Source: Stenotrophomonas maltophilia
Lineage (GTDB): Bacteria; Pseudomonadota; Gammaproteobacteria; Xanthomonadales; Xanthomonadaceae
NCBI GenBank assembly: GCA_002364755.1
Contig: DEZI01000005.1
Span: 115,142-179,141, forward strand
DNA: 64,000 nucleotides
Reading direction: 5' to 3'
Every line of letters begins with the position of its first letter. Position 1 is the stretch's first letter. Shown piece by piece: positions 17,632 to 26,477 of this stretch. Under the pieces are notes generated by a model. The model searched no databases. It was not told the DNA's origin and saw only the letters and a list, made by a program, of their open reading frames with translations. Both the position numbers and the translations under genes were made by a program.

Positions 17632-18113
17632 CAGCCATCTCCTTCGTCGGCGTTGCCGGCCGGTGCCGGCGCCACGTTGCGGCCACGGCGGCGGACGATG
17701 CCCAGCACCACCACGCCACCGGCGCCAAGCAGCAGCAGCGGGCCGCCCCACAGCAGCCAGGTACCGGGCTGCAGCGGCGGCTGGTAGAGCACGAACTCAC
17801 CGTAGCGGGCCACCAGGAACTGCTTGATCTGCGCATCGTCGAGACCCTGCTGCATCAGCTGCAGCACCTCGCGGCGCAGGTCCTGGGCAATCTGTGCGTT
17901 GGAATCGGCCAGCGACTGGTTCTGGCACTGCACGCAGCGCAGCTGCGCGGCCAGGTCGTGGAAGCGGGCTTCTTCGGCTGCGTCGCGGAAGGCGAGCGGA
18001 CGCGGGTCGTGCAGCGGCTGCTGGGCAGGCGCGGGCAGCGCCGCCGCCATCAGCAGCGCAAGCAGCAGCCAGTGCAGCGGCTTACGGATTACTGTGCAGG
18101 CCGGCATCGGCAT
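17628..18113 (-). CDS. ccmH: CcmH, thiol oxidoreductase of cytochrome c maturation
   Basis: Membrane-anchored protein that keeps apocytochrome c haem-binding cysteines reduced. The 161 residues carry a signal-like N-terminus (LHWLLLALLMAAALPAPAQ), the redox motif RCVQCQNQSLADSNA (CxxC) and a C-terminal membrane span (LLWGGPLLLLGAGGVVVLG). The proposed start overlaps the end of ccmG by 32 bp, so a slightly later start is possible. It corresponds to the short CcmH form, with the TPR part carried by the separate ccmI. Confidence 0.93.
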   Translation of the reverse strand: MPMPACTVIRKPLHWLLLALLMAAALPAPAQQPLHDPRPLAFRDAAEEARFHDLAAQLRCVQCQNQSLADSNAQIAQDLRREVLQLMQQGLDDAQIKQFLVARYGEFVLYQPPLQPGTWLLWGGPLLLLGAGGVVVLGIVRRRGRNVAPAPAGNADEGDGW

Positions 18114-18699
18114 TGCCCTGGGCTTTCTCGATCTTCTGCAGCGCCGGAATCAATTTTTCGTCGACCACCTGCTGGGTCATCGCGCCGCTGTACTTCCAGC
18201 GCACGATGCCGCTGCCGTCGACCAGGAAGGTCTCCGGCGCGGCGGTCACGCCCCAGTCGATGGCGGTGCGGCCTTCGACATCGCTCAGCACCACCATGAA
18301 CGGGTTGCCCAGCGTTTCCAGCCAATGCAGCGCGTCGGTCGGCTCGTCCTTCCAGTTGTAGCCGATCACGCGCACGCGCTTGCTCTCGGCGAAGCGGGTC
18401 AGTACCGGGTGTTCCTCGCGGCAGGCCGCGCACCAGCTGCCCCACACGTTCAGCAGGTAGGGCGCGCCGCGCAGCTCTTCGCTGCGCACGGTCATGCTGG
18501 GGTCGTGCAGCACCGGCAGGGCAAAGGCCGGTGCCGGCTTGTCGATCAGCGCCGACGGCAGCACGTCGCGCTGCGGGTCGCCCGATTTCATCACCCCGTA
18601 GATCATCAGCCCCAGCAGGCCGAAGAAGAACAGCACGCCGATCACGATGGCTACCGGCGGCAGCGGGCGGGAAGGACGCGGGGCGGGGGACTCGGACAT
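18082..18699 (-). CDS. ccmG: CcmG/DsbE, periplasmic thioredoxin-like protein
   Basis: Thiol:disulfide oxidoreductase that works with CcmH to reduce apocytochrome c. The ATG at 18699 follows a TAGGAG ribosome site and gives 205 residues: one N-terminal anchor (VAIVIGVLFFFGLLGLMIYG) and a thioredoxin fold with the active site WCAACREEHP. The GVTAAPETFLVDGSG segment carries the typical cis-proline region. It starts 8 bp after the ccmF stop. Confidence 0.94.
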   Translation of the reverse strand: MSESPAPRPSRPLPPVAIVIGVLFFFGLLGLMIYGVMKSGDPQRDVLPSALIDKPAPAFALPVLHDPSMTVRSEELRGAPYLLNVWGSWCAACREEHPVLTRFAESKRVRVIGYNWKDEPTDALHWLETLGNPFMVVLSDVEGRTAIDWGVTAAPETFLVDGSGIVRWKYSGAMTQQVVDEKLIPALQKIEKAQGNADAGLHSNP

Positions 18700-18707
18700 G
18701 GAAACTC

Positions 18708-20639
18708 CTACGGACGGCGGAAACGGCGGTCGGCGGCGGTGATGAATCCGCCCAGGGCCATCAGCAGCGCGCCCAGCCAGATCCAGCGCACGAACGGCTT
18801 GATGTGGACCCGTACCGCCCATGCATTGTTGCCCAGCGGCTCGCCCAATGCCACGTAGACATCACCGCTCAGGCGTGCATCGATGCCGGCTTCGGTCATT
18901 ACCTGGCCACCGCTGGCGTACTGGCGTTTTTCCGGGTGCAGCAGGGCCAGCTCGCGACCGTTGCGGAACACCCGCAGGTGGCCGCGATCGGCGGTGAAGT
19001 TGGGGCCCTCGCGATGGTCCACGCCCTCGAAGCGCACTTCGTGGCGACCGACCACCACCTGCTGGCCCGGCGCCAGCGCGACTTCGCGCTGCACGTTCAG
19101 CGCTTCCACCAGCAGCGCGCCGGCCAGGAAAACCGCAATGCCGGTGTGGGCGACGATCATGCCGAGCATCTCGGCCGTGAAGCGGCCATTGCCGCGCAGG
19201 CGCTGCCAGACGAAGCGCGCGGTACCCAGCCCGACCCAGGCGGCGGCGGCCACGCCGAGGCCGGCCTTCCAGCCGTTCTGCGGCGCCTGCCACCAGGCCA
19301 GCCCACCCAGCAGCACGGCCAGGCCCAGCCATGGTGCCAGCAGGGCGAACGCGCGCGACGGCTGGTCACGCTGCCACTTCACCAGCGGGCCGAAGGGCAG
19401 CAGCAGCACCATCGGCGCCATCAGCAGCAGGAACAGGCTGCCGAAATAGGGCGGGCCGACCGAGATCTTGCCCAGCGACAGCGCGTCGGCCAGCAGCGGA
19501 TACAGCGTGCCCAGCAGCACCATCGCGCAGGCGGTGGCCAGCAGCAGGTTGTTGGCCAGCAGCAGGGTTTCGCGTGAGGTGGCAGTGAAGCCGCGGCGCG
19601 GGTCATCGGCATCCACGCTGAGGCCGCTGGCGCGCAGCACGTACAGCAGCAGGCTGCCACCGACCAGCAGCGACAGGAACACCAGGATGAACAAGCCACG
19701 CGACGGATCGGCGGCGAACGAATGCACGCTGGTCAGCACGCCCGAGCGCACCAGGAAGGTGCCCAGCAGCGACAGCGCGAAGGCGGCGATGGCCAGCAGC
19801 AGGGTCCAGCTGCCGAAGGTGCCGCGCTTTTCAGTGACGGCCTGCGAGTGGATCAGCGCTGCGCCGACCAGCCAGGGCATGAAACTGGCATTTTCCACCG
19901 GGTCCCAGAACCACCAGCCGCCCCAGCCCAGCTCGTAATAGGCCCACCAGCTGCCCAGCGCGATGCCCAGGGTCAGGAAGCCCCAGGCCACGTTGGTCCA
20001 CGGCCGCGTCCAGCGCAGCCAGCGCGCATCCACGCGGCCTTCCAGCAGGGCGGCCACGGCGAAGGCGAACGGCACCGCGAAACCGACGTAGCCCAGGTAC
20101 AGCATCGGCGGGTGGATGATCAGGCCGGGGTCCTGCAGCAGTGGATTGAGGTCGCGGCCTTCCAGCGGCGCCGGGTTCAGGCGCAGGAACGGGTTGGAGG
20201 TGAAGATGAGGAAGGCGAGGAAGCCGACGCTGACCACGCCCATCACCGCCAGAACGCGCGCCTGCACCGGCGCGGGCAGGTGCCGCGAGAACAGCGCCAC
20301 CGCACCGGTCCACAGCGCCAGCACCAGCGCCCACATCAGCAGCGAGCCCTCGTGCGCGCCCCAGACCGCCGAGTAGCGGTAGATCATCGGCAGCAGTGAA
20401 TTGGAATTCTCGGCCACGTAGCGCACCGAGAAATCCTGCTGCACGAAGGCGGCAGTCAGCACCGCGAACGCGCCGGCCACCAGTAGCAGCTGGGCCAGCG
20501 CGGCCGGTCGGGCCACCGCCATCCACGCGTCGTTGCCACGCTGCGCGCCCACCAGCGGCAGGCCGGCCTGCAGCAGCGAGGCCAGCAACGCACACAGCAG
20601 CAGGATCTGGCCCAGCTCTGGCAGCACTCCAGGCAACAC
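18708..20639 (-). CDS. ccmF: CcmF, cytochrome c haem lyase subunit
   Basis: Large integral membrane subunit (643 aa) of the haem lyase that attaches haem to apocytochrome c. It has about 15 hydrophobic helices, the WWD-type tryptophan-rich motif GGWWFWDPVENASFMPWL, and conserved periplasmic histidines. It follows ccmE directly: ccmE stops at 20640 and ccmF starts at 20639. Full length for the family. Confidence 0.97.
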   Translation of the reverse strand: MLPGVLPELGQILLLCALLASLLQAGLPLVGAQRGNDAWMAVARPAALAQLLLVAGAFAVLTAAFVQQDFSVRYVAENSNSLLPMIYRYSAVWGAHEGSLLMWALVLALWTGAVALFSRHLPAPVQARVLAVMGVVSVGFLAFLIFTSNPFLRLNPAPLEGRDLNPLLQDPGLIIHPPMLYLGYVGFAVPFAFAVAALLEGRVDARWLRWTRPWTNVAWGFLTLGIALGSWWAYYELGWGGWWFWDPVENASFMPWLVGAALIHSQAVTEKRGTFGSWTLLLAIAAFALSLLGTFLVRSGVLTSVHSFAADPSRGLFILVFLSLLVGGSLLLYVLRASGLSVDADDPRRGFTATSRETLLLANNLLLATACAMVLLGTLYPLLADALSLGKISVGPPYFGSLFLLLMAPMVLLLPFGPLVKWQRDQPSRAFALLAPWLGLAVLLGGLAWWQAPQNGWKAGLGVAAAAWVGLGTARFVWQRLRGNGRFTAEMLGMIVAHTGIAVFLAGALLVEALNVQREVALAPGQQVVVGRHEVRFEGVDHREGPNFTADRGHLRVFRNGRELALLHPEKRQYASGGQVMTEAGIDARLSGDVYVALGEPLGNNAWAVRVHIKPFVRWIWLGALLMALGGFITAADRRFRRP

Positions 20640-21101
20640 TCAGCGCACCTCGGTGGCCGGTACCGGCACGTCGTGCTTGCGATGGGCATCACCCATCTTG
20701 TCGGCCACTTCCTTCGGCACGTACTTCTCATCGTGCTTGGCCAGCACTTCATCGGCGACGAATACGCCGTCCTGCAGGCGTCCGCTGGCGACCACGGCGG
20801 TGCCCTCGGCGAACATGTCCGGCAGGATGCGCGAGGTCAGCACGGCCAGCTGCGCATCGCCATCGGTGACCTCGAAGCGGGCATCGAGCGAGCCGACCGG
20901 GCGGTTGAACGAGCCCTTGACCACCATTCCGCCGAGGCGGAAGCGGGTCTGCGCATCGACATCGCCGCGCAGCACTTCCGACGGCGTATAGAGGTAGGCG
21001 ATGTTGCGTTCCAGCGCCATCGCCACCAGTGCGGTGGCCAGGCCGGAGGCGAGCAGGGCCAGCAGCACCCAGGCCATGCGGCGGCGCTGCACCGGCGTCA
21101 T
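20640..21101 (-). CDS. ccmE: CcmE, periplasmic haem chaperone
   Basis: Binds haem covalently and passes it from CcmC to CcmF. The ATG at 21101 overlaps the ccmD stop (ATGA) and gives 153 residues. One N-terminal anchor (about 10-30) precedes an OB-fold domain with FRLGGMV and the haem-binding segment AKHDEKYVP, whose histidine makes the covalent haem bond. The C-terminal tail is flexible. A longer upstream frame lies inside ccmD and was discarded. Confidence 0.95.
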   Translation of the reverse strand: MTPVQRRRMAWVLLALLASGLATALVAMALERNIAYLYTPSEVLRGDVDAQTRFRLGGMVVKGSFNRPVGSLDARFEVTDGDAQLAVLTSRILPDMFAEGTAVVASGRLQDGVFVADEVLAKHDEKYVPKEVADKMGDAHRKHDVPVPATEVR

Positions 21102-21286
21102 CGTTCCAGCTCCGCCGTCAGCGCCGGCGCGGCCTGCTTCGCGCTCTGCCGTGCCTGCTGCCGCTGCTGGCGCGACTGCGCCTGGCGGCGCGCGGCGCGC
21201 AGACGCAGCCACGAACCGATGGCATCGGCCAGCAGTACCAGCACGAACACCGCATAGGCGCCGATCACGAAGGGCAGGTGGGTCAT
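21098..21286 (-). CDS. ccmD: CcmD, small haem exporter subunit
   Basis: A 62-residue single-span membrane protein (hydrophobic about 5-24, followed by a basic RLRAARRQAQSRQQRQQ tail) that helps release holo-CcmE from CcmABC. It overlaps ccmC and ccmE by 4 bp on each side, which fixes both ends. Position, size and topology support the call more than sequence identity does. Confidence 0.9.
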   Translation of the reverse strand: MTHLPFVIGAYAVFVLVLLADAIGSWLRLRAARRQAQSRQQRQQARQSAKQAAPALTAELER

Positions 21287-22035
21287 CGCGGGGTCTCCTC
21301 CACGCGCTCGCCGACCCAGGCCTTGCCGGCCTCGCGGTCGAGGTTGTCGGCGCGTGCCTTGGCCAGTACCGAGCCGGCGAACCAGAACTTGGTGCCGATC
21401 ACCATCCACCACAGCGGCGCGATCATCGCGCTGCTGATCGCCGAATCACCGAACACGCTGATCGACTGGCGCTGGTGCAGGCCGCCCCACCAGTCCACCG
21501 AATAGCGGATGACCGGCAGCAGGCTGACGCCGACGATGGCCAGCAGGCCGGCCGCGCGCGCGGCGCTGCGGCGGTCCTCGATGGCGTGGTACAGGCCGAT
21601 GACGCCCAGGTACAGGAACAGCAGGACCAGTTCGCTGGTCATGCGCGGGTCCCAGTCCCACCAAGTGCCCCAGGTGCCCTTGCCCCAGATGCTGCCGGTG
21701 AGCAGGGTGATGAGGGTGAAGCCGGCGCCCATCGGGGCGCAGGCCATGGCCAGGATCTCGCAGATCTTGATGCGCCAGATCAGCGCGATGGCGGCGTACA
21801 GGGCCATCAGCGCGAACACGAACAGGCTCATCCAGGCGCTTGGCACGTGGATGTAGAGGATGCGGAAGCTGTCCAGCTGGCGCGCTTCCGGTGGCACCAC
21901 CAGCAGTGCCTGCCACAGGCCGACCAGCAGCACCGGCAGCGCAGCGATGTAGAACACACGCGACCAGCGGGCAGCGAAACGATCGAAGGTGGGCGGCGAA
22001 CCGAGTTGATGGAACCAGCGGACGATCGGATTCAT
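21283..22035 (-). CDS. ccmC: CcmC, haem transporter/ligation subunit
   Basis: Membrane protein (250 aa) that presents haem to CcmE. It has six hydrophobic helices, the tryptophan-rich WGTWWDWDPR motif and flanking histidines such as IHVPSAW and LYHAIED. Start at 22035, 43 bp after the ccmB stop. Full length for the family. Confidence 0.96.
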   Translation of the reverse strand: MNPIVRWFHQLGSPPTFDRFAARWSRVFYIAALPVLLVGLWQALLVVPPEARQLDSFRILYIHVPSAWMSLFVFALMALYAAIALIWRIKICEILAMACAPMGAGFTLITLLTGSIWGKGTWGTWWDWDPRMTSELVLLFLYLGVIGLYHAIEDRRSAARAAGLLAIVGVSLLPVIRYSVDWWGGLHQRQSISVFGDSAISSAMIAPLWWMVIGTKFWFAGSVLAKARADNLDREAGKAWVGERVEETPR

Positions 22036-22078
22036 GCGTGACGGCTATCCAGCAGGGGTGGATTGGCTCTCTGCCCGT

Positions 22079-22774
22079 TCAACTCAGGGAAATACGGATG
22101 GCCGCAGCGGTCGCCAGCGGTGCCAGCAGCAGGGCGACCACCAGCCCTGCGCCCAGCATCAGCAGCGCACCGACCGGATCCTGCCCGCGGCTGGCCGCCG
22201 CCAGACTGCCCGCACCGAACACCAGCACCGGTACGTACAGCGGCAACGACAGCAACGCCACGAGAATACCAGAGCGCCGGATGCCCACGGTCAGCGCGGC
22301 GACCACGCCACCGATCAGGCTCAGTACCGGTGTTCCCAGCAGCAACGATGCCAGCAACATCGGCAGTTGGTCATGTGGCAGATGCAGCATTTCCGCCAGC
22401 AGCGGGCTGACCACGATCAGCGGCAGCGCGGTGGTGGCCCAGTGCAGCAGCACGCGCACCAGCACCAGCCAGGCCAGCGGCACCGGGGCCAGCAGCCATT
22501 GTTCCAGCGATCCATCCTCGGCATCGGAGCGGAACAGCGAATCCAGCGCCAGCTGCCCTGCCAGCAGTACCGCCAGCCACAGCACCGCACCGGCAGTGGC
22601 GGCCAGTGGCTGCGGGTCGCGGCCCTGTGCCAGAGCGAACAGCACCACCACCAGCAGGGCGAACAGCACCGGTTGCAGCGCATCTCCACGGCGCCGCCAG
22701 AGCAGGCGCAGATCGCGCGAGAGCAGGGCGCGGGCGGTCTGCCACAGGCCCGGTTCGGTACCCGGGGCGATCAT
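22079..22774 (-). CDS. ccmB: CcmB, haem exporter permease
   Basis: Permease of the CcmAB ABC complex. The ATG at 22774 overlaps the ccmA stop (ATGA) and gives 231 residues with six membrane helices. The N-terminal segment LLSRDLRLLWRRRGDALQPVLFALL is typical. A longer upstream frame lies within ccmA and is not credible. Confidence 0.94.
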   Translation of the reverse strand: MIAPGTEPGLWQTARALLSRDLRLLWRRRGDALQPVLFALLVVVLFALAQGRDPQPLAATAGAVLWLAVLLAGQLALDSLFRSDAEDGSLEQWLLAPVPLAWLVLVRVLLHWATTALPLIVVSPLLAEMLHLPHDQLPMLLASLLLGTPVLSLIGGVVAALTVGIRRSGILVALLSLPLYVPVLVFGAGSLAAASRGQDPVGALLMLGAGLVVALLLAPLATAAAIRISLS

Positions 22775-23433
22775 GCGGCACCTCCCGGCACGGTCGCGGC
22801 CGCTTGCCCTGGCGCGCGCAGTTCCAGCAGGCGCGTGCGCACGGGCGGTGCGGCATAGGCGCCGTGGGTGGTGACCAGGGCGGCACCGCCGCCGCGCAGA
22901 TGCGCCGAAATCATCCGGTTGACCAGGTTGATGCCATCCAGATCGAGGTTGGCGTAGGGTTCGTCGAGCAGCCACAGCGGTGCCGGCGACAGCCAGATGC
23001 GGGCCAGCGCCAGGCGCCTTTTCTGCCCGGCCGACAGGTGCCGCACCAGGGTGTCCTCATAACCGGCCAGGCCGACGATGGCCAGCGCGCTGCCGGGCAT
23101 CTGCTTGGCCCGGCGGCCGTGCAGGCCGCAGAGGAAGTGCAGGTTCTCCAGCGTGTCCAGGTCCGGCTTCAGCGCCGGCAGGTGGCTGAGGTAGGCGACA
23201 TAGCGGGCGCGTTCGGTGTTGCTGGCCTGCTTGCCGTCGATGCGCACCTGGCCGGCGCCGGGGCGGGCCAGGCCGGCCAGTACGCGCAGCAGGGTGGTCT
23301 TGCCGGCACCATTGCCGCCCTGCACCAGCAGGGCCTCGCCGGCGTCCACGTGGAAGTCCAGCGGGCCGAACACGGGTTCGTCATTGCGGGAGAAGCTCAG
23401 GCCGCTGGCGGCCAGCAATGCTGGGGTGTTCAA
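22771..23433 (-). CDS. ccmA: CcmA, haem exporter ATP-binding protein
   Basis: ATPase of the CcmAB complex, first gene of ccmABCDEFGHI. It carries Walker A GGNGAGKTT (about 39-47), signature LSAGQKRR, Walker B LWLLDEP and the H-loop TTHG. The only sensible start is a TTG at 23433 (220 aa); the next upstream ATG lies inside SMAG repeats. A TACAAT -10 element at about 23471-23476 on the minus strand supports a promoter here. The rare start codon may limit expression of the operon's first product. Confidence 0.9.
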   Translation of the reverse strand: MNTPALLAASGLSFSRNDEPVFGPLDFHVDAGEALLVQGGNGAGKTTLLRVLAGLARPGAGQVRIDGKQASNTERARYVAYLSHLPALKPDLDTLENLHFLCGLHGRRAKQMPGSALAIVGLAGYEDTLVRHLSAGQKRRLALARIWLSPAPLWLLDEPYANLDLDGINLVNRMISAHLRGGGAALVTTHGAYAAPPVRTRLLELRAPGQAAATVPGGAA

Positions 23434-23491
23434 GGGGCAGGGGTCTTCGTGCCGGAGTGCGGCGGCAATTGTAGCGATGAAACCTGCCCTG

Positions 23492-23560
23492 GTAGCGCCG
23501 GGCCATGCCCGGCGGCCGCAAGGAATATGCAAAGAGCCGCCGGGTATGACCCGGCGCTAC
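23492..23560. repeat. Inverted pair of SMAG palindromes
   Basis: A forward element at 23492-23514 (GTAGCGCCGGGCCATGCCCGGCG) and a reversed element at 23537-23560 (CGCCGGGTATGACCCGGCG then CTAC), 22 bp apart. Together they could fold into one long hairpin. They separate divergent ccmA and the aminotransferase gene. A degraded third palindrome may lie at about 23568-23588. Confidence 0.85.
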
Positions 23561-23630
23561 CGGTTGAGTCCACGGGCAGGGCGTGGATTTCGTACACTTT
23601 CAGTCCTTGTCTCCCCATTCCCCCAGGCCG

Positions 23631-24779
23631 ATGCAACCCACCACCAAGCTGCCCAAGGTCGGTACCACGATCTTCACCGTGATGTCCCAGCTCGCCGCCG
23701 AACACGGCGCGGTCAACCTGGGCCAGGGTTTCCCGGATTTCTCCGCGCCGCAGCGCCTGATCGACGAAACCGCCAAGGCGATGGGGGCCGGCCTGAACCA
23801 GTACCCGCCGATGACCGGCGTGGCCCCGCTGCGCCAGGCCATCGCGCAGAAGTCGCTGGACCTGTACGGCGCGACGATCGACCCGGACACGGAGATCACC
23901 GTCACCAGCGGCGCCACCGAGGCGATCTTCAACGCCATCCACGCCGTGGTGCGTGCCGGCGAGGAAGTGATCGTGCTGGACCCGGCCTACGACTGCTATG
24001 AACCGGCCATCGAGCTGGCCGGCGCCATCGCTGTGCACGTGCCGTTGGACCCGCAGACCTTCGCCGTGGACTGGGACCGTGTGCGTGCGGCGATCACCCC
24101 GCGCACCCGCATGCTGATGGTCAACACGCCGCACAACCCGTCGGGCGCGATGCTGGACGAGGCCGACATGCAGGCGCTGGCCGACCTGCTGCGTGGCACG
24201 CAGATCTACCTGATCTCCGATGAAGTGTATGAACACATCATCTACGACGGCCGCCGCCACGAATCGGCGCTGCGCTACCCGGAACTGCGCGAGCGCACCT
24301 TCGTCATCTCCAGCTTCGGCAAGACCTACCACTGCACCGGCTGGAAGATCGGCTACGCGGTGGCGCCGCCGCTGCTGACGGCTGAATTCCGCAAGGTGCA
24401 CCAGTACAACACCTTTACCAGCTTCGGCCCGGCGCAGTATGGCTTCGCCGCGATGATCCGCGACGAGCCCGAGCACCACCTGGAGCTGGGCGCGTTCTAC
24501 CAGGCCAAGCGCGATCGTTTCCGCGAACAGCTGGCCGGTACCCGCCTGAAGCCGCTGCCGGTGCCGGGTGGTTACTTCCAGCTGGTCGACTACTCGGCCA
24601 TCAGTGATCTGCCCGACCACGAATTCGTGAAGTGGCTGACCATCGAGAAGGGCGTCACCGCGATCCCGCTGTCGCCGTTCTACGAGACCGCGCCGTTGGG
24701 CCAGCGTCTGGTGCGCCTGTGCTTCGCCAAGAACGAAGCGACCCTGGACGCGGCGATCGAACGCCTGCGCCTGCTCTGA
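23631..24779 (+). CDS. PLP aminotransferase, YbdL-like methionine/glutamine class
   Basis: Class I/II fold aminotransferase of 382 residues. The pyridoxal-phosphate lysine lies in SSFGKTYHCTGWKIGYA, and the family landmarks LGQGFPDF, NTPHNPSGA and ISDEVYEH are present. This branch includes E. coli YbdL (methionine aminotransferase) and kynurenine/glutamine transaminase K-like enzymes. The next gene encodes an omega-amidase and starts 10 bp later; the pair suggests transamination of methionine keto acid with glutamine, followed by deamidation of the alpha-keto acid product. The exact amino donor is not proven by sequence. Confidence 0.88.
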   Translation: MQPTTKLPKVGTTIFTVMSQLAAEHGAVNLGQGFPDFSAPQRLIDETAKAMGAGLNQYPPMTGVAPLRQAIAQKSLDLYGATIDPDTEITVTSGATEAIFNAIHAVVRAGEEVIVLDPAYDCYEPAIELAGAIAVHVPLDPQTFAVDWDRVRAAITPRTRMLMVNTPHNPSGAMLDEADMQALADLLRGTQIYLISDEVYEHIIYDGRRHESALRYPELRERTFVISSFGKTYHCTGWKIGYAVAPPLLTAEFRKVHQYNTFTSFGPAQYGFAAMIRDEPEHHLELGAFYQAKRDRFREQLAGTRLKPLPVPGGYFQLVDYSAISDLPDHEFVKWLTIEKGVTAIPLSPFYETAPLGQRLVRLCFAKNEATLDAAIERLRLL

Positions 24780-24789
24780 GGACGTGACG

Positions 24790-25599
24790 ATGATGCAGGA
24801 CCTGCGCATTTCCCTCGTCCAGGGCGACACCCGCTGGCATGACCCGACGGGTAACCGTGAGTACTACGGCGCACTGCTGGCGCCGCTGGCCGGCAGCACC
24901 GACCTGGTGGTCCTGCCGGAGACCTTCACCAGCGGCTTCTCCAACGACGCCATCGCCCAGGCCGAAGGCATGCACGGCCCGACCGTCGCCTGGGTGCGCG
25001 AGCAGGCCAAGGCGCTGGACGCGGCGGTCATCGGCAGCGTGCAGCTGCGTGATGGCGAAGGCGTGTACAACCGCCTGCTGTTCGCCACGCCGGACGGCGC
25101 ACTGCAGTACTACGACAAGCGGCACCTGTTCCGTTACGGCGGCGAGCACGAGCGTTACGCCGCTGGCCGCGATCGACTGAGCGTGGAATGGAAGGGCTGG
25201 CGGATCAATCCGCAGGTCTGCTATGACCTGCGGTTCCCGGTGTTCTGCCGCAACCGCTACAACGTGGAGCGGGCAGGGCAGATGGATTTCGACCTGCAGA
25301 TCTTCGTGGCCAACTGGCCGTCGGCGCGCGCGTACGCGTGGAAGACCCTGCTGCGCGCACGGGCGATCGAGAACCTGTGTTTCGTGGCGGCGGTCAACCG
25401 CATCGGCGTGGATGGCAACCAGCTGCACTACGCCGGCGACAGCGCGGTGATCGACTTCCTCGGCCAGCCGCAGGTGGAGATCCGCGAGCGCGAGCAGGTG
25501 GTCACCACCGCCATTTCGGCCGAGGCCCTGGCCGCGCACCGCGCGCGCTTCCCGGCGATGCTCGATGCCGATGCGTTCCACCTTGACGAACGGGCCTGA
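24790..25599 (+). CDS. Nitrilase-superfamily omega-amidase (YafV/Nit2-like)
   Basis: Carbon-nitrogen hydrolase of 269 residues. The Glu-Lys-Cys triad is visible in LPETFTSGF, YDKRHLFRYGGEHERY and INPQVCYDLRFPVF. The GGEHERY segment is typical of the YafV omega-amidases that hydrolyse alpha-ketoglutaramate or alpha-ketosuccinamate. The ATG at 24790 lies 7 bp after a GAGGA site that overlaps the upstream stop; ATG 24793 and GTG 24784 are alternatives. Cotranscribed with the aminotransferase, it probably removes that enzyme's amide keto-acid product. Confidence 0.88.
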   Translation: MMQDLRISLVQGDTRWHDPTGNREYYGALLAPLAGSTDLVVLPETFTSGFSNDAIAQAEGMHGPTVAWVREQAKALDAAVIGSVQLRDGEGVYNRLLFATPDGALQYYDKRHLFRYGGEHERYAAGRDRLSVEWKGWRINPQVCYDLRFPVFCRNRYNVERAGQMDFDLQIFVANWPSARAYAWKTLLRARAIENLCFVAAVNRIGVDGNQLHYAGDSAVIDFLGQPQVEIREREQVVTTAISAEALAAHRARFPAMLDADAFHLDERA

Positions 25600-25717
25600 A
25601 ATCGGGCCCGGTGTGGCGGCTGAACGCTTGCCACACCGCCTCGCGCGCCTGCATCCACCGTGTACGCGCGCGCTGCTAGATTCGCGGCCACTCCGACCTG
25701 AAGTGGAAGTCCTGCCG

Positions 25718-26152
25718 ATGAACAAGCCCCTTGTCCTGCTCCTGGCGCTGGCCGCAGCCTCCCTGGCCCCGGCCGCGCATGCCGGTGGCAACCTCGACTG
25801 CCAGCTGCGCTACAACCTGTCCGGCTGGCCGCTGATCTACAAGACCGCCTCCGGCAACGGCACCCTTCACTGCAGCAACGGCGCGACGATGCCGGTGCGC
25901 ATCCAGCTCAAGGGTGGCGGCCTGACCGTGGGCAAGTCGAAGATCACCAACGGCCGCGGCAGCTTCACCGGCGCAGTGAGCATCAACGAGCTGCTGGGCA
26001 CCTACGCCTCGGTGGGTGCGCACGCAGGCGCGGTGAAATCCAGCAACGCACAGGTGATGACCAAGGGAGACGTCTCGCTGGCCCTGTCCGGCACCGGCAA
26101 GGGCTGGGATCTGGGCGTGGACGGCACCGCCTTCACCATCAGCCGCCGCTGA
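25718..26152 (+). CDS. Small secreted protein of unknown function
   Basis: Protein of 144 residues with a clear signal peptide ending near PAAHA (about 23). The mature part has two cysteines (about 28 and 49), is rich in Gly, Ser and Thr, and alternates hydrophobic and polar residues, suggesting a compact beta fold (GGGLTVGKSKITNGRGSF). The layout is reminiscent of small periplasmic DUF992-like proteins, but I do not recognise the family with confidence. Single gene, followed by a strong inverted repeat. Confidence 0.75.
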   Translation: MNKPLVLLLALAAASLAPAAHAGGNLDCQLRYNLSGWPLIYKTASGNGTLHCSNGATMPVRIQLKGGGLTVGKSKITNGRGSFTGAVSINELLGTYASVGAHAGAVKSSNAQVMTKGDVSLALSGTGKGWDLGVDGTAFTISRR

Positions 26153-26156
26153 CCAC

Positions 26157-26223
26157 AAAAAGGGGACGGAGGAGATCAGGTCGTTTGTGCCTCGAACGGC
26201 TTGAACCCTCCGTCCCCTCTTTG
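26157..26223. repeat. Inverted repeat downstream of the secreted protein gene
   Basis: GGGGACGGAGG (26162-26172) pairs with CCTCCGTCCCC (26208-26218), 35 bp apart. A5 precedes the left arm and TCTTTG follows the right arm. It could act as a bidirectional terminator or be a small dispersed element; the loop is long for a simple terminator. Confidence 0.6.
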
Positions 26224-26225
26224 TA

Positions 26226-26477
26226 TCAGATGACCTGCGCGTTGGTGCGCACGTTGAGTCTCCAGCGCACCGTTCCTTCGTTCGGCAGATGCGGGTGGTG
26301 CGTCCGGGGTGGGAACACTTGGCCTTGGCTGCAGCTTATTTCACATCTGCAGCCCTGACAGCTGTAGATGCCCGAGACCGGTACTGTGTCCCCGGGTTGG
26401 TACGAGGTGGTCCACCAACTGTTGCTGGGGTCGACCATCGTCAGGAAAGAACGGCTTGTATGCCAGGCCATGTGCAC
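26226..26477 (-). CDS. Small conserved-looking hypothetical protein
   Basis: Reading frame of 83 codons. The segment PGDTVPVSGIYSCQGC, then CEISCSQGQVFPPRTHHPH and WRLNV, resembles small proteins in which a PGD-x-x-P-x-SG-x-Y opening is followed by a zinc-ribbon-like or degenerate cysteine pair. The start is uncertain (26477, 26471 or 26438). It lies at the edge of a compositionally different stretch. No function is assigned. Confidence 0.6.
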   Translation of the reverse strand: MHMAWHTSRSFLTMVDPSNSWWTTSYQPGDTVPVSGIYSCQGCRCEISCSQGQVFPPRTHHPHLPNEGTVRWRLNVRTNAQVI

